Of a stretch of 64,000 bases of DNA, positions 38,713 through 49,600 are shown in pieces. Below the pieces are notes generated by a model. That model made no database searches and had not been told where the DNA came from. It worked only from the letters and a program-made list of their open reading frames with translations. This DNA is from Stutzerimonas stutzeri (lineage in GTDB: Bacteria; Pseudomonadota; Gammaproteobacteria; Pseudomonadales; Pseudomonadaceae): NCBI RefSeq assembly GCF_015291885.1, contig NZ_CP036186.1, forward strand, positions 3,623,001 to 3,687,000, in the 5' to 3' direction. Made by a program: the position numbers and the translations under genes. The stretch's first letter is position 1; each line of letters opens with the position of its first letter.

Positions 38713-40221
38713 ATGAAACCATCGCTAGCCCTGAAGATGGGCCAGCAGCTGACGATGACACCGCAGCTGCAACAGGCCATACGGCTCCTCCAGTTATCCA
38801 CCCTCGATCTGCAACAGGAGATCCAGGAGGCACTGGATTCCAATCCCATGCTCGAGCGGGAAGAAGACGGTGACGACTTCGACAACGCCGACCCCATGGC
38901 CGAAGCTGCCGAACGGCCGGGCGAATCCGGCGCTGAGAAAAGCAGCAGCCAGGAAAGCACCTACGAGGAACCCTCCCACAGCGCCGAGAGCCTTGAAGAC
39001 GGCGACTGGGGCGAGCGCATTCCCAGCGAGCTGCCGGTAGACACTGCCTGGGAAGATATCTATCAGACCAGCGCCAGCAGCCTACCCAGCAACGATGACG
39101 ACGAGTGGGACTTCACCAGCCGCACGTCGACTGGCATCAGCCTGCAAAGCCACCTGCTGTGGCAGCTCAACCTCGCGCCAATGAGCGATACCGACCGCCT
39201 CATCGCCACCACGTTGATCGATTGCATCAACGATCAGGGTTATCTCGACGAGTCGCTGCAGGAAATCGTCGACTCGTTCGACCCCGAGCTTGAAATCGAA
39301 CTCGATGAAGTCGAAGTCGTGCTGCGGCGCATTCAGCAGTTCGAACCAGCCGGCATCGGCGCGCGCGACCTGCGCGAGTGCCTGCTGCTGCAGCTACGCC
39401 AGCTCCCCGAGCGAACCGCCTGGTTGAATGAAGCGCAACGGCTGGTCAGTGATCATCTGGACATACTCGGCAGCCGTGACTACAGCCTGCTGATGCGCCG
39501 AATGAAGATCAAGGAAGACGAGCTGCGCCAGGTCATCGAGCTGATTCAGAGCCTGAACCCCCGCCCCGGCTCGCAGATCGAGGCCAGCGAACCTGAATAC
39601 GTGGTGCCCGATGTGATCGTGCGCAAACACAATGATCGTTGGCTGGTCGAGCTGAACCAGGAGGCAATGCCGAAACTACGCGTCAATGCGCAGTACGCCG
39701 GCTTCGTCAAACGCGCCGACTCCAGCGCCGACAACACCTTCATGCGCAACCAGCTGCAGGAAGCGCGCTGGTTCATCAAAAGCCTGCTCAGCCGCAATGA
39801 AACGCTGATGAAGGTCGCCACCCAGATCGTCGAGCACCAGCGCGCATTCCTCGAGCACGGCGACGAGGCGATGAAGCCGCTGGTGCTGCATGACATCGCC
39901 GAGGCGGTGGGTATGCACGAGTCGACCATTTCTCGCGTGACTACGCAGAAATACATGCACACGCCGCGCGGTATCTACGAACTCAAGTACTTCTTTTCCA
40001 GCCACGTCAGCACCGCCGAAGGTGGCGAGTGTTCATCTACTGCGATTCGCGCAATCATCAAGAAGCTGGTCGCCGCGGAAAACCAGAAAAAGCCGTTGAG
40101 CGACAGCAAGATCGCTGGTTTACTGGAAGCGCAGGGCATCCAGGTGGCCCGTCGTACCGTTGCAAAGTATCGGGAGTCACTCGGTATCGCACCGTCCAGC
40201 GAGCGTAAACGATTGCTGTGA
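38713..40221 (+). CDS. rpoN: RNA polymerase sigma-54 factor RpoN
   Basis: A 502-residue sigma-54. Region I is Gln/Leu-rich ([25 protein letters not shown]). An acidic region II covers about 50-115, then comes the core-binding domain. The DNA-binding domain ends with the RpoN box [10 protein letters not shown] near residue 480, which reads the -24 element. The start [10 protein letters not shown] at 38713 is the universal N-terminus. The lptB-rpoN-hpf-ptsN-rapZ-ptsO order is conserved. Its likely target in this window is pilA. Confidence 0.98.
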   Translation: MKPSLALKMGQQLTMTPQLQQAIRLLQLSTLDLQQEIQEALDSNPMLEREEDGDDFDNADPMAEAAERPGESGAEKSSSQESTYEEPSHSAESLEDGDWGERIPSELPVDTAWEDIYQTSASSLPSNDDDEWDFTSRTSTGISLQSHLLWQLNLAPMSDTDRLIATTLIDCINDQGYLDESLQEIVDSFDPELEIELDEVEVVLRRIQQFEPAGIGARDLRECLLLQLRQLPERTAWLNEAQRLVSDHLDILGSRDYSLLMRRMKIKEDELRQVIELIQSLNPRPGSQIEASEPEYVVPDVIVRKHNDRWLVELNQEAMPKLRVNAQYAGFVKRADSSADNTFMRNQLQEARWFIKSLLSRNETLMKVATQIVEHQRAFLEHGDEAMKPLVLHDIAEAVGMHESTISRVTTQKYMHTPRGIYELKYFFSSHVSTAEGGECSSTAIRAIIKKLVAAENQKKPLSDSKIAGLLEAQGIQVARRTVAKYRESLGIAPSSERKRLL

Positions 40222-40295
40222 TCGGCCACTGGTCCAACTGTCCCGGCGGCAGGCCTACCAACCTGCTCTTCGCACTAGGCAAAGGAGATAGCAGT

Positions 40296-40604
40296 ATGCA
40301 AGTCAAGATCAGCGGTGTTCATCTGGAAGTAACCGACGCCCTGCGTGACTACATCGAGGAGAAATTCGAGCGTCTTGCCCGTCATTTCGACCGCATCATC
40401 AGTGTCCAGGTGATTCTCCAGGTCGAGAAGCTCAAGCAGAAAGCCGAAGCAACTCTGCACGTCGCCGGCCGCGAAGTAGTGGCCATCGCCGAACACGAAG
40501 ACATGTACGCTGCCATCGACCTGCTCGCCGACAAGCTTGATCGTCAGCTGATCAAGCACAAGGAAAAGCAGCTCGACCACACTCAGGGCGCCGTCACCCG
40601 CTGA
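40296..40604 (+). CDS. hpf: Ribosome hibernation promoting factor, short form
   Basis: A 102-residue HPF (YfiA/RaiA superfamily): MQVKISGVHLEVTDALRDYIEEKFERLARHF with AEATLHVAGREVVAIAEHEDMYAAIDLL. It occupies the tRNA and mRNA channels of idle 30S subunits and, with RMF, promotes 100S dimers. Starting at 40296 it has AAAGGAG upstream and the short-form length. Cotranscribed with rpoN. Confidence 0.95.
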   Translation: MQVKISGVHLEVTDALRDYIEEKFERLARHFDRIISVQVILQVEKLKQKAEATLHVAGREVVAIAEHEDMYAAIDLLADKLDRQLIKHKEKQLDHTQGAVTR

Positions 40605-40610
40605 CTCACT

Positions 40611-41075
40611 ATGATCCGACTCGAAAACATCCTGACCCCCGGACGTTCACTGGTGAACGTCCCGGGCGGTAGCAAGAAACGCGTCCTGGAGCAGATCGCC
40701 AAGGTGATCGCCCAGGACCTCATCGACCTCGATTCCCAGACCATCTTCGAAAGCCTGATTGCCCGCGAGAAGCTCGGTTCCACCGGCTTCGGCAACGGCA
40801 TTGCCATCCCGCACTGCCGCATGGTCGGCTGCAACGCACCGCTGAGCGCCGTCCTGCGTCTGGAAACCCCGGTGGATTTCGATGCCATCGACGGCGCGCC
40901 GGTGGATTTGCTATTCGTGCTGCTGGTCCCAGAGGCAGCTACAGACGAGCACCTCGAACTGCTACGCCAGATCGCCAGCATGCTCGACCGCGAAGACGTA
41001 CGCCAACGGCTGCGCCAAGCGACGAGCAATCAGCACCTCTACCAAGTAGTGGTTGACGTGCAGAATGGGGCTTAG
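40611..41075 (+). CDS. ptsN: Nitrogen PTS enzyme IIA (PtsN)
   Basis: A 154-residue EIIA-Ntr. The phosphorylated histidine is in GNGIAIPHCRM near residue 66. It receives phosphate from PtsP via NPr and regulates potassium transport, carbon/nitrogen balance and, in pseudomonads, polyhydroxyalkanoate and other pathways. It follows hpf by six bases. Confidence 0.96.
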   Translation: MIRLENILTPGRSLVNVPGGSKKRVLEQIAKVIAQDLIDLDSQTIFESLIAREKLGSTGFGNGIAIPHCRMVGCNAPLSAVLRLETPVDFDAIDGAPVDLLFVLLVPEAATDEHLELLRQIASMLDREDVRQRLRQATSNQHLYQVVVDVQNGA

Positions 41076-41090
41076 CGCAATGGGCACCAG

Positions 41091-41948
41091 ATGCGGCTGA
41101 TCATCGTCAGTGGACGCTCGGGCTCAGGCAAAAGCACCGCGCTGAACGTGCTCGAGGACAATGGCTTCTATTGCATCGATAACCTGCCCGCCGGGTTGCT
41201 ACCCGAGCTCGCCGAACGCGCCCTGCTGCATACCGAGTTATTGCACCCGCAGGTCGCCGTATCGATCGATGCGCGCAACCTTCCCAGCCAGCTGCAGCGA
41301 TTCCCGGAACTACTCGCGGAGGTGCGTGCGAAGCACATCCTGTGCGACGTTCTTTATCTGGACGCCGACGACGAAACCTTGCTCAAGCGTTTTTCGGAAA
41401 CCCGCCGGCGCCACCCGCTGACCAACGAGAACCGCTCCCTGGCCGAAGCGATCCATGACGAAGAGTTGTTGCTAGCGACGATCATCGATCATGCCGACTT
41501 GAAGATCGATACCACGCACCTGAACCTGTATCAGCTTCGCGACATGCTAAAGCTGCGCCTGCTCAACAAGCCCGAACCGGGTACAGCCTTTCTCATCGAG
41601 TCGTTCGGCTTCAAACGAGGCATGCCTGTGGATGCCGACCTGGTATTCGACGTGCGCTGCCTGCCGAATCCGTACTGGAAGGCCGAGCTTCGCGACTTCT
41701 CCGGGCTCGACCAGCCTGTCGTCGACTATCTGGCTGCTCAGCCTGACGTGGAGGAGATGTTTCAGGACATCCACGGCTATCTAAGCAAATGGTTGCCGCG
41801 CTTTGCCGCCAGCAACCGGGCCTACGTCACCATCGCCATCGGCTGCACCGGGGGCCATCATCGCTCGGTCTACCTGGCTGAACGCCTGGGTCAGGCGCTA
41901 AAAGAGCCGCTGAAGAACTTGCAGGTCCGCCACCGGGACCTCGCTTAG
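41091..41948 (+). CDS. rapZ: RNase adapter protein RapZ
   Basis: A 285-residue nucleotide-binding protein with Walker [18 protein letters not shown] at residues 6-22, a [11 protein letters not shown] stretch and the C-terminal RNA-binding part with [18 protein letters not shown]. In E. coli RapZ binds GlmZ sRNA and presents it to RNase E, tuning GlmS. In pseudomonads GlmZ is not evident, so the target may differ. It lies between ptsN and ptsO as usual. Confidence 0.95.
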   Translation: MRLIIVSGRSGSGKSTALNVLEDNGFYCIDNLPAGLLPELAERALLHTELLHPQVAVSIDARNLPSQLQRFPELLAEVRAKHILCDVLYLDADDETLLKRFSETRRRHPLTNENRSLAEAIHDEELLLATIIDHADLKIDTTHLNLYQLRDMLKLRLLNKPEPGTAFLIESFGFKRGMPVDADLVFDVRCLPNPYWKAELRDFSGLDQPVVDYLAAQPDVEEMFQDIHGYLSKWLPRFAASNRAYVTIAIGCTGGHHRSVYLAERLGQALKEPLKNLQVRHRDLA

Positions 41949-41962
41949 GAATACCTGCACCC

Positions 41963-42235
41963 ATGCCCGCCCGCGAAGTCACCATCATCAATAAACTCGG
42001 CCTGCACGCCCGCGCAGCCGCCAAGTTCGTCGGTGTCGCCAATCAGTACCCGTGCACCATCCGCGTAGGTCGCTGCCCGGCGACGCTGGTGGACGGCAAG
42101 AGCATCATGGCCGTCATGATGCTGGCTGCGAGCAAAGGCAGCACGGTGCATCTACACACAGAAGGTGAGCAGGAAGACGATGCACTCAATGCATTGGTCG
42201 CGCTGATCGACGATTACTTCGAAGAAGGCGAGTAA
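41963..42235 (+). CDS. ptsO: Nitrogen PTS phosphocarrier NPr (PtsO)
   Basis: A 90-residue HPr-like protein. The active-site histidine is in NKLGLHARAAAKFVGV near residue 15. KSIMAVMMLAASKGSTVHLHTEGE is the usual region around the Ser46-equivalent. It passes phosphate from EI-Ntr (PtsP, not here) to PtsN. It is the last gene of the plus-strand run that began at kdsD. Confidence 0.96.
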   Translation: MPAREVTIINKLGLHARAAAKFVGVANQYPCTIRVGRCPATLVDGKSIMAVMMLAASKGSTVHLHTEGEQEDDALNALVALIDDYFEEGE

Positions 42236-42287
42236 GCACCTCACCACGCCGGCGCAGACCGTCTCCGGTCGCGCCGCGCGGTATGCG

Positions 42288-43634
42288 TCACTTGCCCGCG
42301 ACCATCATCCGCTCGATCAGCACCGAGCCGGTACGCACGTTGCTGCGCGTCTCGATATCACAGCCGACAGCGACAATCTGTCGGAACATGTCGCGCAGGT
42401 TGCCGGCGATGGTCACCTCCTGCACCGGGAACTGGATTTCGCCGTTTTCTACCCAGTAGCCGCCAGCACCGCGGGAGTAATCACCAGTCACCAAATTCAA
42501 CCCCTGCCCCATCAACTCGGTGACCAGCAACCCCCGCCCCATGCGACGAATCAGAGCAGCCTGATCCTCATCGCCATGGCTGACGTGCAGGTTGTGTACC
42601 CCCCCGGCATTGGCCGTACTCGGCATGCCCAACTTGCGCCCCGAATAGGTCGATAGCACATAGGACAGCAAACGGCCGTTCTCCACGAACGGCTTGGCAT
42701 AGGTCGCCAGGCCGTCTCCGTCATAGCCAGCGCTACCAAGTGCACGAGGAATGTGCGGACGCTCGTCCAGGCTTAGCCATTCAGGAAATAGCGTCTGCCC
42801 AAGGGCGTCCTCCAGGTAGGAGGATTTACGGTATAGGTTGCCGCCGGATATGGCCGCAATGAAATGACCGAACAGGCCAGTCGCAAGCTCGGAGGCAAAA
42901 AGCACCGGCACGTCGCAGGTAGGTATCGGGCGTGCGCCCAAGCGCCGCACGGCACGTTCGGCCGCGCGGCGACCGATAGTCTGGGGATCAAGCAGCGCCT
43001 CACCGATTCGATTCACGTCATAGAAGTAATCGCGCTGCATCTGGCCATCGCTCTCGGCAATCATCACGCAACTCAAGCTATGCCGGCTGCTGCTGTAGCC
43101 ACCGATGAATCCGTTGCTGTTGCCATAGGCGCGACAGCCTTGATGTGTATTGAGGCTGGTACCATCGGCATTACGGATACGCTGATCGACCTCGAAGGCG
43201 GCGCTTTCACAGCTAAGCGCCTGCTCGATCGCCTGCTCGGGCGTGATGGCCCAGGGGTGGTAGAGGTCCAGATCGGGCAGTTCGCGAGCCATCAGGGCCG
43301 CATCGGCAAGCCCCGCGAACTCGTCTTCCGAGGCGTGCTTGGCAATGGCCAGCGCCGCTGCCACGGTTTCACGTATGGCATCGTCGCCGCTGCCTGTCGT
43401 GCTCGCCGTTCCTTTGCTCTGACCGACATAGAGCGTGATGCCAAATCCCTGGTCGCGGTTGAACTCGACAGTCTCCACCTCGCCTTGGCGCACCGTGGTC
43501 GACAATCCCTGCTCCATGGAGACCGAAACCTCACTGGCGCTGGCGCCCTGCCGACGCGCTTCCTCGATGATGCGCTCGACCTTCTCGCGCAAACCGGGCA
43601 GCGCGTGCGGGCCGATGCCCTCTACTTCACTCAT
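42288..43634 (-). CDS. pmbA: Metalloprotease subunit PmbA (TldE)
   Basis: A 448-residue member of the TldD/TldE pair, which together form a zinc protease that trims microcin precursors and degrades CcdA. PmbA lacks the zinc motif itself. Typical segments are SMEQGLSTTVRQGEVETVEFNRDQGFGITLYVG and the C-terminal GGYWVENGEIQFPVQEVTIAGNLRDMF. The start at 43634 is chosen by homology; four codons are open upstream. Divergent from yjgA. Confidence 0.94.
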   Translation of the reverse strand: MSEVEGIGPHALPGLREKVERIIEEARRQGASASEVSVSMEQGLSTTVRQGEVETVEFNRDQGFGITLYVGQSKGTASTTGSGDDAIRETVAAALAIAKHASEDEFAGLADAALMARELPDLDLYHPWAITPEQAIEQALSCESAAFEVDQRIRNADGTSLNTHQGCRAYGNSNGFIGGYSSSRHSLSCVMIAESDGQMQRDYFYDVNRIGEALLDPQTIGRRAAERAVRRLGARPIPTCDVPVLFASELATGLFGHFIAAISGGNLYRKSSYLEDALGQTLFPEWLSLDERPHIPRALGSAGYDGDGLATYAKPFVENGRLLSYVLSTYSGRKLGMPSTANAGGVHNLHVSHGDEDQAALIRRMGRGLLVTELMGQGLNLVTGDYSRGAGGYWVENGEIQFPVQEVTIAGNLRDMFRQIVAVGCDIETRSNVRTGSVLIERMMVAGK

Positions 43635-43746
43635 AAGCACTCCCAAACCACTGCAATCGAATCAAGTTGCAACCTGGCGCCGCTCCTCTGGAGCCTGCTG
43701 CCAGGGCTGCTGTTATCATGGCGGCATCTCCTAGTGGACCACCCCC

Positions 43747-44268
43747 ATGTCTGAACACTCCGACGCCGAAGATTTCGACGAAAAAAGCAAAACCCAGGTC
43801 AAGCGCGAGCTGCACGCTCTACAGGAGCTCGGTGAGCGCCTGACCACGCTCAAGCCCGACCTGATTGCCCGCCTGCCGCTGAGCGATGCGCTGCAAAAAG
43901 CATTGGCCGACGCGCCGAAGCACAAGGCACACATCGCCCGCAAACGACACATCCAGTACATCGGCAAGCTGATGCGCGACCAGGATGTCGATGCCATCCT
44001 GGCGCTGGTCGATCAGCTCGACGCATCGACACGCCAGTACAACGAACGCTTCCACGCACTAGAGCGCTGGCGCGACCGCCTCATCGGAGGCGACGACGCC
44101 ACCCTCGAAGCTTTCGTAGCCGAATACTCCGAGACCGACCGCCAGCACCTACGCGGGCTGATCCGTCACGCCCAGCACGAAGCGGCACGCAACAAACCGC
44201 CAGCCGCCAGCCGCAAGATCTTCAAGTACATCCGCGAGCTGGACGAAGCCAAACGCGGACTGCGCTGA
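43747..44268 (+). CDS. darP: Ribosome biogenesis factor YjgA (DarP)
   Basis: A 173-residue, highly charged DUF615 protein ([67 protein letters not shown]). DarP/YjgA associates with late 50S assembly intermediates in E. coli. It sits between the two halves of the TldD/PmbA pair, on the opposite strand, as in other pseudomonads. Confidence 0.93.
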   Translation: MSEHSDAEDFDEKSKTQVKRELHALQELGERLTTLKPDLIARLPLSDALQKALADAPKHKAHIARKRHIQYIGKLMRDQDVDAILALVDQLDASTRQYNERFHALERWRDRLIGGDDATLEAFVAEYSETDRQHLRGLIRHAQHEAARNKPPAASRKIFKYIRELDEAKRGLR

Positions 44269-44352
44269 CGCTAACGCCGCCACAAGCTACAAGAGTGAAT
44301 AAGGATCCCCCTGCTTCCTCTTGGCGCTTGCGGCCTGGCGTCTGCCGATGCT

Positions 44353-45795
44353 TCAAGCACCCGTTCCGCCTACGGTAATCTCGTCGATCTTCAGCGTTGG
44401 CTGGCCAACACCAACCGGCACTGACTGCCCATCCTTGCCGCAGGTACCGACACCGCTATCCAGGGCGAGGTCGTTACCGACCATCGAGACCCGGTTCATC
44501 ACCTCGGGCCCGTTACCGATCAGCGTCGCCCCTTTGACCGGCGCAGTGATCTTGCCATCCTCGATCAGATACGCCTCGCTGGTGGAAAACACGAACTTGC
44601 CGCTGGTGATATCGACCTGACCACCACCTAGGCTGGCGCAGTAGATGCCCTTTTTCACCGAACGAATGATTTCTTGCGGATCGCTTTCGCCGGCCAGCAT
44701 GTAAGTGTTGGTCATGCGCGGCATCGGTAGATGCGCGTAAGACTCGCGGCGGCCGTTACCGGTCGGCGCGACGCCCATCAGGCGGGCGTTTAGCTTGTCT
44801 TGGATGTAACCCTTGAGAATGCCGTTCTCGATTAGCGTGGTGCATTGGGTCGGTGTGCCTTCGTCATCGACGCTGAGCGAGCCCCGTCGATCCGCCAGGG
44901 TGCCATCATCAACAATGGTGCAAAGCTTGGATGCCACTTGCTGGCCTATCTGTCCACTGTAAGCCGAGCTGCCCTTGCGATTGAAATCGCCTTCCAGGCC
45001 ATGGCCAACTGCCTCGTGCAGCAATACACCGGACCAACCGGGGCCGAGCACCACAGGCAAAGAGCCTGCAGGCGCGGGGACCGCCTCGAGATTGACCAGC
45101 GCCTGGCGCAGCGCCTCGCGCGCATAGCCCATCGCCCGGTCTTCGCTGAGAAAGTGCTGATAGCCAGTACGACCACCGCCACCATGCCCGCCGCGCTCAC
45201 GCCGACCGTTCTGCTCGACGATCACGCTGACGTTGAAGCGCACCAGCGGACGGATATCTGTTGCCATGCCGCCATCCATACCGGCAACCAGAATGTGTTC
45301 CCAGACGCCGGCCAGGCTCACAGTGACTTGTTTTATGCGAGGGTCCAACGCGCGCGTGGCAACGTCGATGCGCTTTAGCAGCTCGACCTTTTCGGCACGG
45401 GTTAACCCGTCGAGCGGATTATCCTGGCTATACAGCGGCGCGAACGCCGCTCTGGACAGCACCTTGACCTCGCCTTGCTGACCACTGCGCGCGATCGAGC
45501 GCGCAGCCTGGGCCGCTTGGCGCAACGCATCGGCAGTGATGGCATTGCTATAGGCGAAGCCGGTCTTCTCGCCGGACAGCGCGCGAACACCGACGCCCTG
45601 CTCCAGGTGGAAGCCACCTTCCTTGACGATGCCATCTTCCAGCACCCAGGACTCGGAGACCTGATCCTGAAAGTACAGGTCCGCCGCATCTACGCCGGGG
45701 CCAGCCAGTTCTCCCAGCAGGCCAGGTAGATCATCGATACCCAGGCCGCCGGGGGTCAGCAGTCGCTCGGTGACGGGTAACAACAGTTCACTCAT
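44353..45795 (-). CDS. tldD: Metalloprotease TldD
   Basis: The 480-residue catalytic partner of PmbA. The zinc motif HExxxH is present in [26 protein letters not shown] near residue 260. The start [10 protein letters not shown] at 45795 is chosen on homology over a ten-codon extension. It follows the nitrilase gene by two bases, suggesting one transcript. Confidence 0.95.
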   Translation of the reverse strand: MSELLLPVTERLLTPGGLGIDDLPGLLGELAGPGVDAADLYFQDQVSESWVLEDGIVKEGGFHLEQGVGVRALSGEKTGFAYSNAITADALRQAAQAARSIARSGQQGEVKVLSRAAFAPLYSQDNPLDGLTRAEKVELLKRIDVATRALDPRIKQVTVSLAGVWEHILVAGMDGGMATDIRPLVRFNVSVIVEQNGRRERGGHGGGGRTGYQHFLSEDRAMGYAREALRQALVNLEAVPAPAGSLPVVLGPGWSGVLLHEAVGHGLEGDFNRKGSSAYSGQIGQQVASKLCTIVDDGTLADRRGSLSVDDEGTPTQCTTLIENGILKGYIQDKLNARLMGVAPTGNGRRESYAHLPMPRMTNTYMLAGESDPQEIIRSVKKGIYCASLGGGQVDITSGKFVFSTSEAYLIEDGKITAPVKGATLIGNGPEVMNRVSMVGNDLALDSGVGTCGKDGQSVPVGVGQPTLKIDEITVGGTGA

Positions 45796-45797
45796 AT

Positions 45798-46643
45798 TCA
45801 CTCCAAACGGTCCGTGACCAGGCACGGTACGGAAAATCGGCGGTGACGCTGCACCGGCATGCGCTGCCGGATGGCAGTCTGTTCGTCCGCATCTCGCAGT
45901 GCGACCAAGCTCGCTTCGCCGGTCGCCTGCTCACATAACAACCGACCCCATGGGTCCACGATAGACGAATGGCCGTAGGTGAGGCGACTGCCGGGATGCT
46001 CGCCGCCCTGTGCGGCGGCCAGGATATAGCATTGTGTCTCGATGGCACGGGCACGAATCAGGATCTCCCAATGCGCTTCACCGGTCACCGTGGTGAACGC
46101 CGACGGCACGCTGATCAACTCTGCACCCGCTGTGCGTAGCGCCGTATATAGCTCGGCGAAGCGCAGGTCATAGCACACGGTCAGACCGAGTCGACCGACC
46201 GGTGTGTCGGCTACCACCAATTGCTGCCCCGCCGCGTAGTCATCGGACTCGCGGTAATGGGCGCGGCTGTCGGCTACGTCCGCATCGAACAGATGCAACT
46301 TGTCATAACGCGCGACCCGCTGCCCATGATCATCGAACAGCAGCGAGCAGGCATTCGGCCTGCCCTGCGGATTGTCTTCGGGCGGTAACGGGATGGTGCC
46401 GGCGACTATCCATAACCTGAGGTCACGGGCAGTGCGTTTCAACCAAGGCAGAATCGGTCCCTCGCCTGTCGCCTCAGTGCGCCCGAGTAGCGCCGGATCT
46501 TTATGGCCAATTGCAGCGAAGTTTTCTGGCAGCACGGCCAACCGTGCGCCTGCCTCTGCGGCCTGCTCGAGCAGTTGCCGTGCACGGCGCAAGTTAAGTG
46601 CAACGTCAGTCTGACTGACCATCTGGATCACGGCTAAGGACAT
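45798..46643 (-). CDS. Carbon-nitrogen hydrolase (nitrilase superfamily)
   Basis: A 281-residue amidase with the E-K-C triad: Glu in [12 protein letters not shown] near 47, Lys in [12 protein letters not shown] near 116, and Cys in [14 protein letters not shown] near 157. Closest in style to the YbeM/Nit1-like group that hydrolyses deaminated glutathione, but the substrate is not certain from sequence. The start [10 protein letters not shown] at 46643 is chosen over a 32-residue extension. It lies between yhdP and tldD. Confidence 0.92.
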   Translation of the reverse strand: MSLAVIQMVSQTDVALNLRRARQLLEQAAEAGARLAVLPENFAAIGHKDPALLGRTEATGEGPILPWLKRTARDLRLWIVAGTIPLPPEDNPQGRPNACSLLFDDHGQRVARYDKLHLFDADVADSRAHYRESDDYAAGQQLVVADTPVGRLGLTVCYDLRFAELYTALRTAGAELISVPSAFTTVTGEAHWEILIRARAIETQCYILAAAQGGEHPGSRLTYGHSSIVDPWGRLLCEQATGEASLVALRDADEQTAIRQRMPVQRHRRFSVPCLVTDRLE

Positions 46644-46687
46644 GCAATCCCTACTGGTAAAAGGCAAGGTCCGAGGACAATCATGGA

Positions 46688-49600
46688 TCAGTTGGGCTTC
46701 TCGAATGGCTTGTCGAAGCTGATCTTTGGCGACTGCCATGGGCCCTTGACGTCGTACTGCACGGTAGCGAAACGCGCTACTCGGTCGCCAAGCAGCTTAT
46801 CCGCAATGAACAGCGCCCCACCGATGGCGGGTGCACCGACGATCAGGGCTGCCAGAGGCAGGTTGTTGCTGATTGGCAGTGTCACAAGCAACTTGGCGTC
46901 GACCTCGTCGCGCGCCATATCCAGCTTGCCATTGAGCTCCAGATTGCTGGACGGCCCGCTGACGGTAATCGGCTCACCTGTTATGAATACGCCAGCATTG
47001 CCCTTCAGGCTCCCATCCAGCCGGTCGTAGCTGAAGCCCTTGCTGAACAGATCGGAAAAATCCAGCCGCAAGCGGCGCCCGATCGAATTGAAATTCAGCA
47101 CGCCGAACACGCGCAGGGCCTGGCTGCTACCATCGATCTCGACGAACTGCCCCTTGCGCAACCGTGGCTGCATGCTGCCGGTATAGCGTGCCATGGCGAA
47201 CGAGGCCGGCGAACCTGGCCACCGCCCATCCACGTCCAAGCGGAAGCTATCGCTGGTGACCGATGGTGCGAAGCCCCATGCAAGCAACACGTCCGCCAGG
47301 TTGCGGCCCTCCAGGCGGCCCTTGTACCAGGTTGAGCCGTCCTGCCAGCCCCCGTTGCCGCCGACCTTCAGCCCCTTGAGGTCGAGTGCAATATCGCGGA
47401 ACTCCACACCCGCACTGGTTGGGCGTAGCTTTAACGCCCCTGCACCGAGAAGGTCGTCGCCCCGGAAGACTTGCCTGATAGCGATATCCATCGATGGCAG
47501 ACTCTGCGGGTCCACATCGGCCAGTGGATCGACATGCGCAGATGGCGCTGCTTCGCCGGCCTTCGCAGCAGGCAAGCGCAGCAGCGCCAGATCAGCGACG
47601 ATGGTAGCGCCTGCAGCGTCTGGCAGACGCACCGCACCATTGATGGTCGTACTGCGCAAGCCCAGTTCCCAGGCACCAGTGATGCGCTGCAGATTTACGC
47701 CCAGATCGGCAATGCGGGTGCCGAAACCATTGAAACGGTCGATATCGACTTGCACCTGGCGCAGTAAGGATCCAGTGGCCTGCTGTGGGTCGCCGCTGCC
47801 GTACCGGTCCAGCACTGCCTGCCAGGCTTTCCAGTCGAGTTCAGGCAGACGCCCCCTCACATACAATCCCGCACGCCCGGGAAGATTGGCCGCGCCGCCT
47901 CCAAGACGTAGCTCACCGCGCCCTTGCGCCATGGCCCCTGGAGGCGCCGCGAAAGCTAGAGCGGCAAGCTCACCGTGCCTGACGCCATAGCGCCGCTCCG
48001 TACCCTGCAGGGACATGCGCAATGTGGTGTCACGGCGTACGCTGGCCGCCTTGCCGAACGGTGCGGGCAGATCGATACGCAGCCCCTGTAACGAGGAGTC
48101 GATCTGCAGCTGACTGTTCTCACCCGCCAGATCCAGGCGCAGCTGATAGGGCAGCTCGCCGCTGGCAGGCAAAGGCTGCTCAACCTCCAGCCACTCAACC
48201 AGGCGCTTTAGCCCCACGGCGCCGCGCGCTTCTATGCGTGAGGCCGGCTTGCCAGCCGACCCCGTCGCCACGGCCTTGCCTCTCACGGGACGGCCGAACA
48301 GGCGTCCCTGGATATCCTCTGCACTCAACCCTCGCGCAGTGTCGTAGCGGAATTTACCGCTGAGTCCTTCCAGATCGAGCAACGGTTCCGGGATCCGCAG
48401 CGATGCGCCGTCGCTGGAGAAATCCACTGCCACTCGCGGCGTGCCTTTGCCCAGCGGAATCTGTAGATCCAGCGCGCCCTGCAGGCTCCCCTGCCCCTGC
48501 CAGCCGGCAAAGATTTCATCGGTGCCTATAGGCGCTTCCTGCAACAGCTTCAGCGCGTCGGCAAGGCTGCTAGAGACCTGCCCTTTCACCGCCAGTAACG
48601 GCACCTTGTCGCTACCTGCACGGGGGATGTCCGCAGTCGCGTCATATACGCGGCTATCCAGAATCCGACCCTCGGCAAGTCGTACGCGAACGCCGCTGTC
48701 CTCAATCAAGACCTCGCCGCGCCCCTGCCGCAGCACCGGCCAGCCTGGCTGGAAGGCCAACTCGGCATCACGCACTTTGAAGTACAGGCTCAGGCTGCGC
48801 GCGCTGTCTGAAGCGTTCTTGTTCAGTGCTCCCTGGTACTGGAAGTAACCCTGTTCGACGGTACCGCCGCGAATCGCCTCTTTTAGCCAGGTAGTCAGCG
48901 CGGGGCTCAAAGCCGGCGAGCGTGTCGGCAGGTATTTTTCGGTGTAGCGTGCATCACCCTCGCTCAAGCCGACGCGCAGGTCCATATAGTCTTCTGCCGC
49001 CGGATCACGCGGCAGGCGGATCAGGAAATCCCCTGCGATCCGGCCTTCCTCGCCATCGACGCGCAGATAGGGCGCTGCCAAGGTGAAGGCCTGCTCGTCG
49101 AGCTTCCAGGTCAGGCGACCTGCACCGTGCCGATATTGCCAGGGCTCGGGATACAACGGCGCCAGCTGCAGGCTGAAATCCTTGCTGTCCAAGCGTAGTT
49201 CGCCACTGCCCAGATCGCCCTGAATGCTGCCACTGGCATTGCCTACCGCCGGAATCCAGTTGTGTGCCCCGAAGCTGATGCGATCCAGATTGGCCGCAAA
49301 CTGCAGTTGCTGAGGCGATGCCATCTCGCGGTAGTAGTCCAACCGAAGATTGCGCACTGTTCCGCTGGGCCGCAGTGCCGCCAGCGCCTCGCCTGCTGCC
49401 GGCGGTAGCGGCGCAAGCGCACGAACGAGCGTGGCGATCGGCGCGACACCCAACCGGTCAGCCTGCAATTGCCAGTGTTGCCGGGCCTGATCCTGCTGCA
49501 ACTGAATTCGCGCATCGCCCCAACGCTCGCCATCAAGATCGAAGGCCAGCCCATCGAACAGCAATCGGTAGCCTTGCTCGGCATGATCGACGTACGCCTC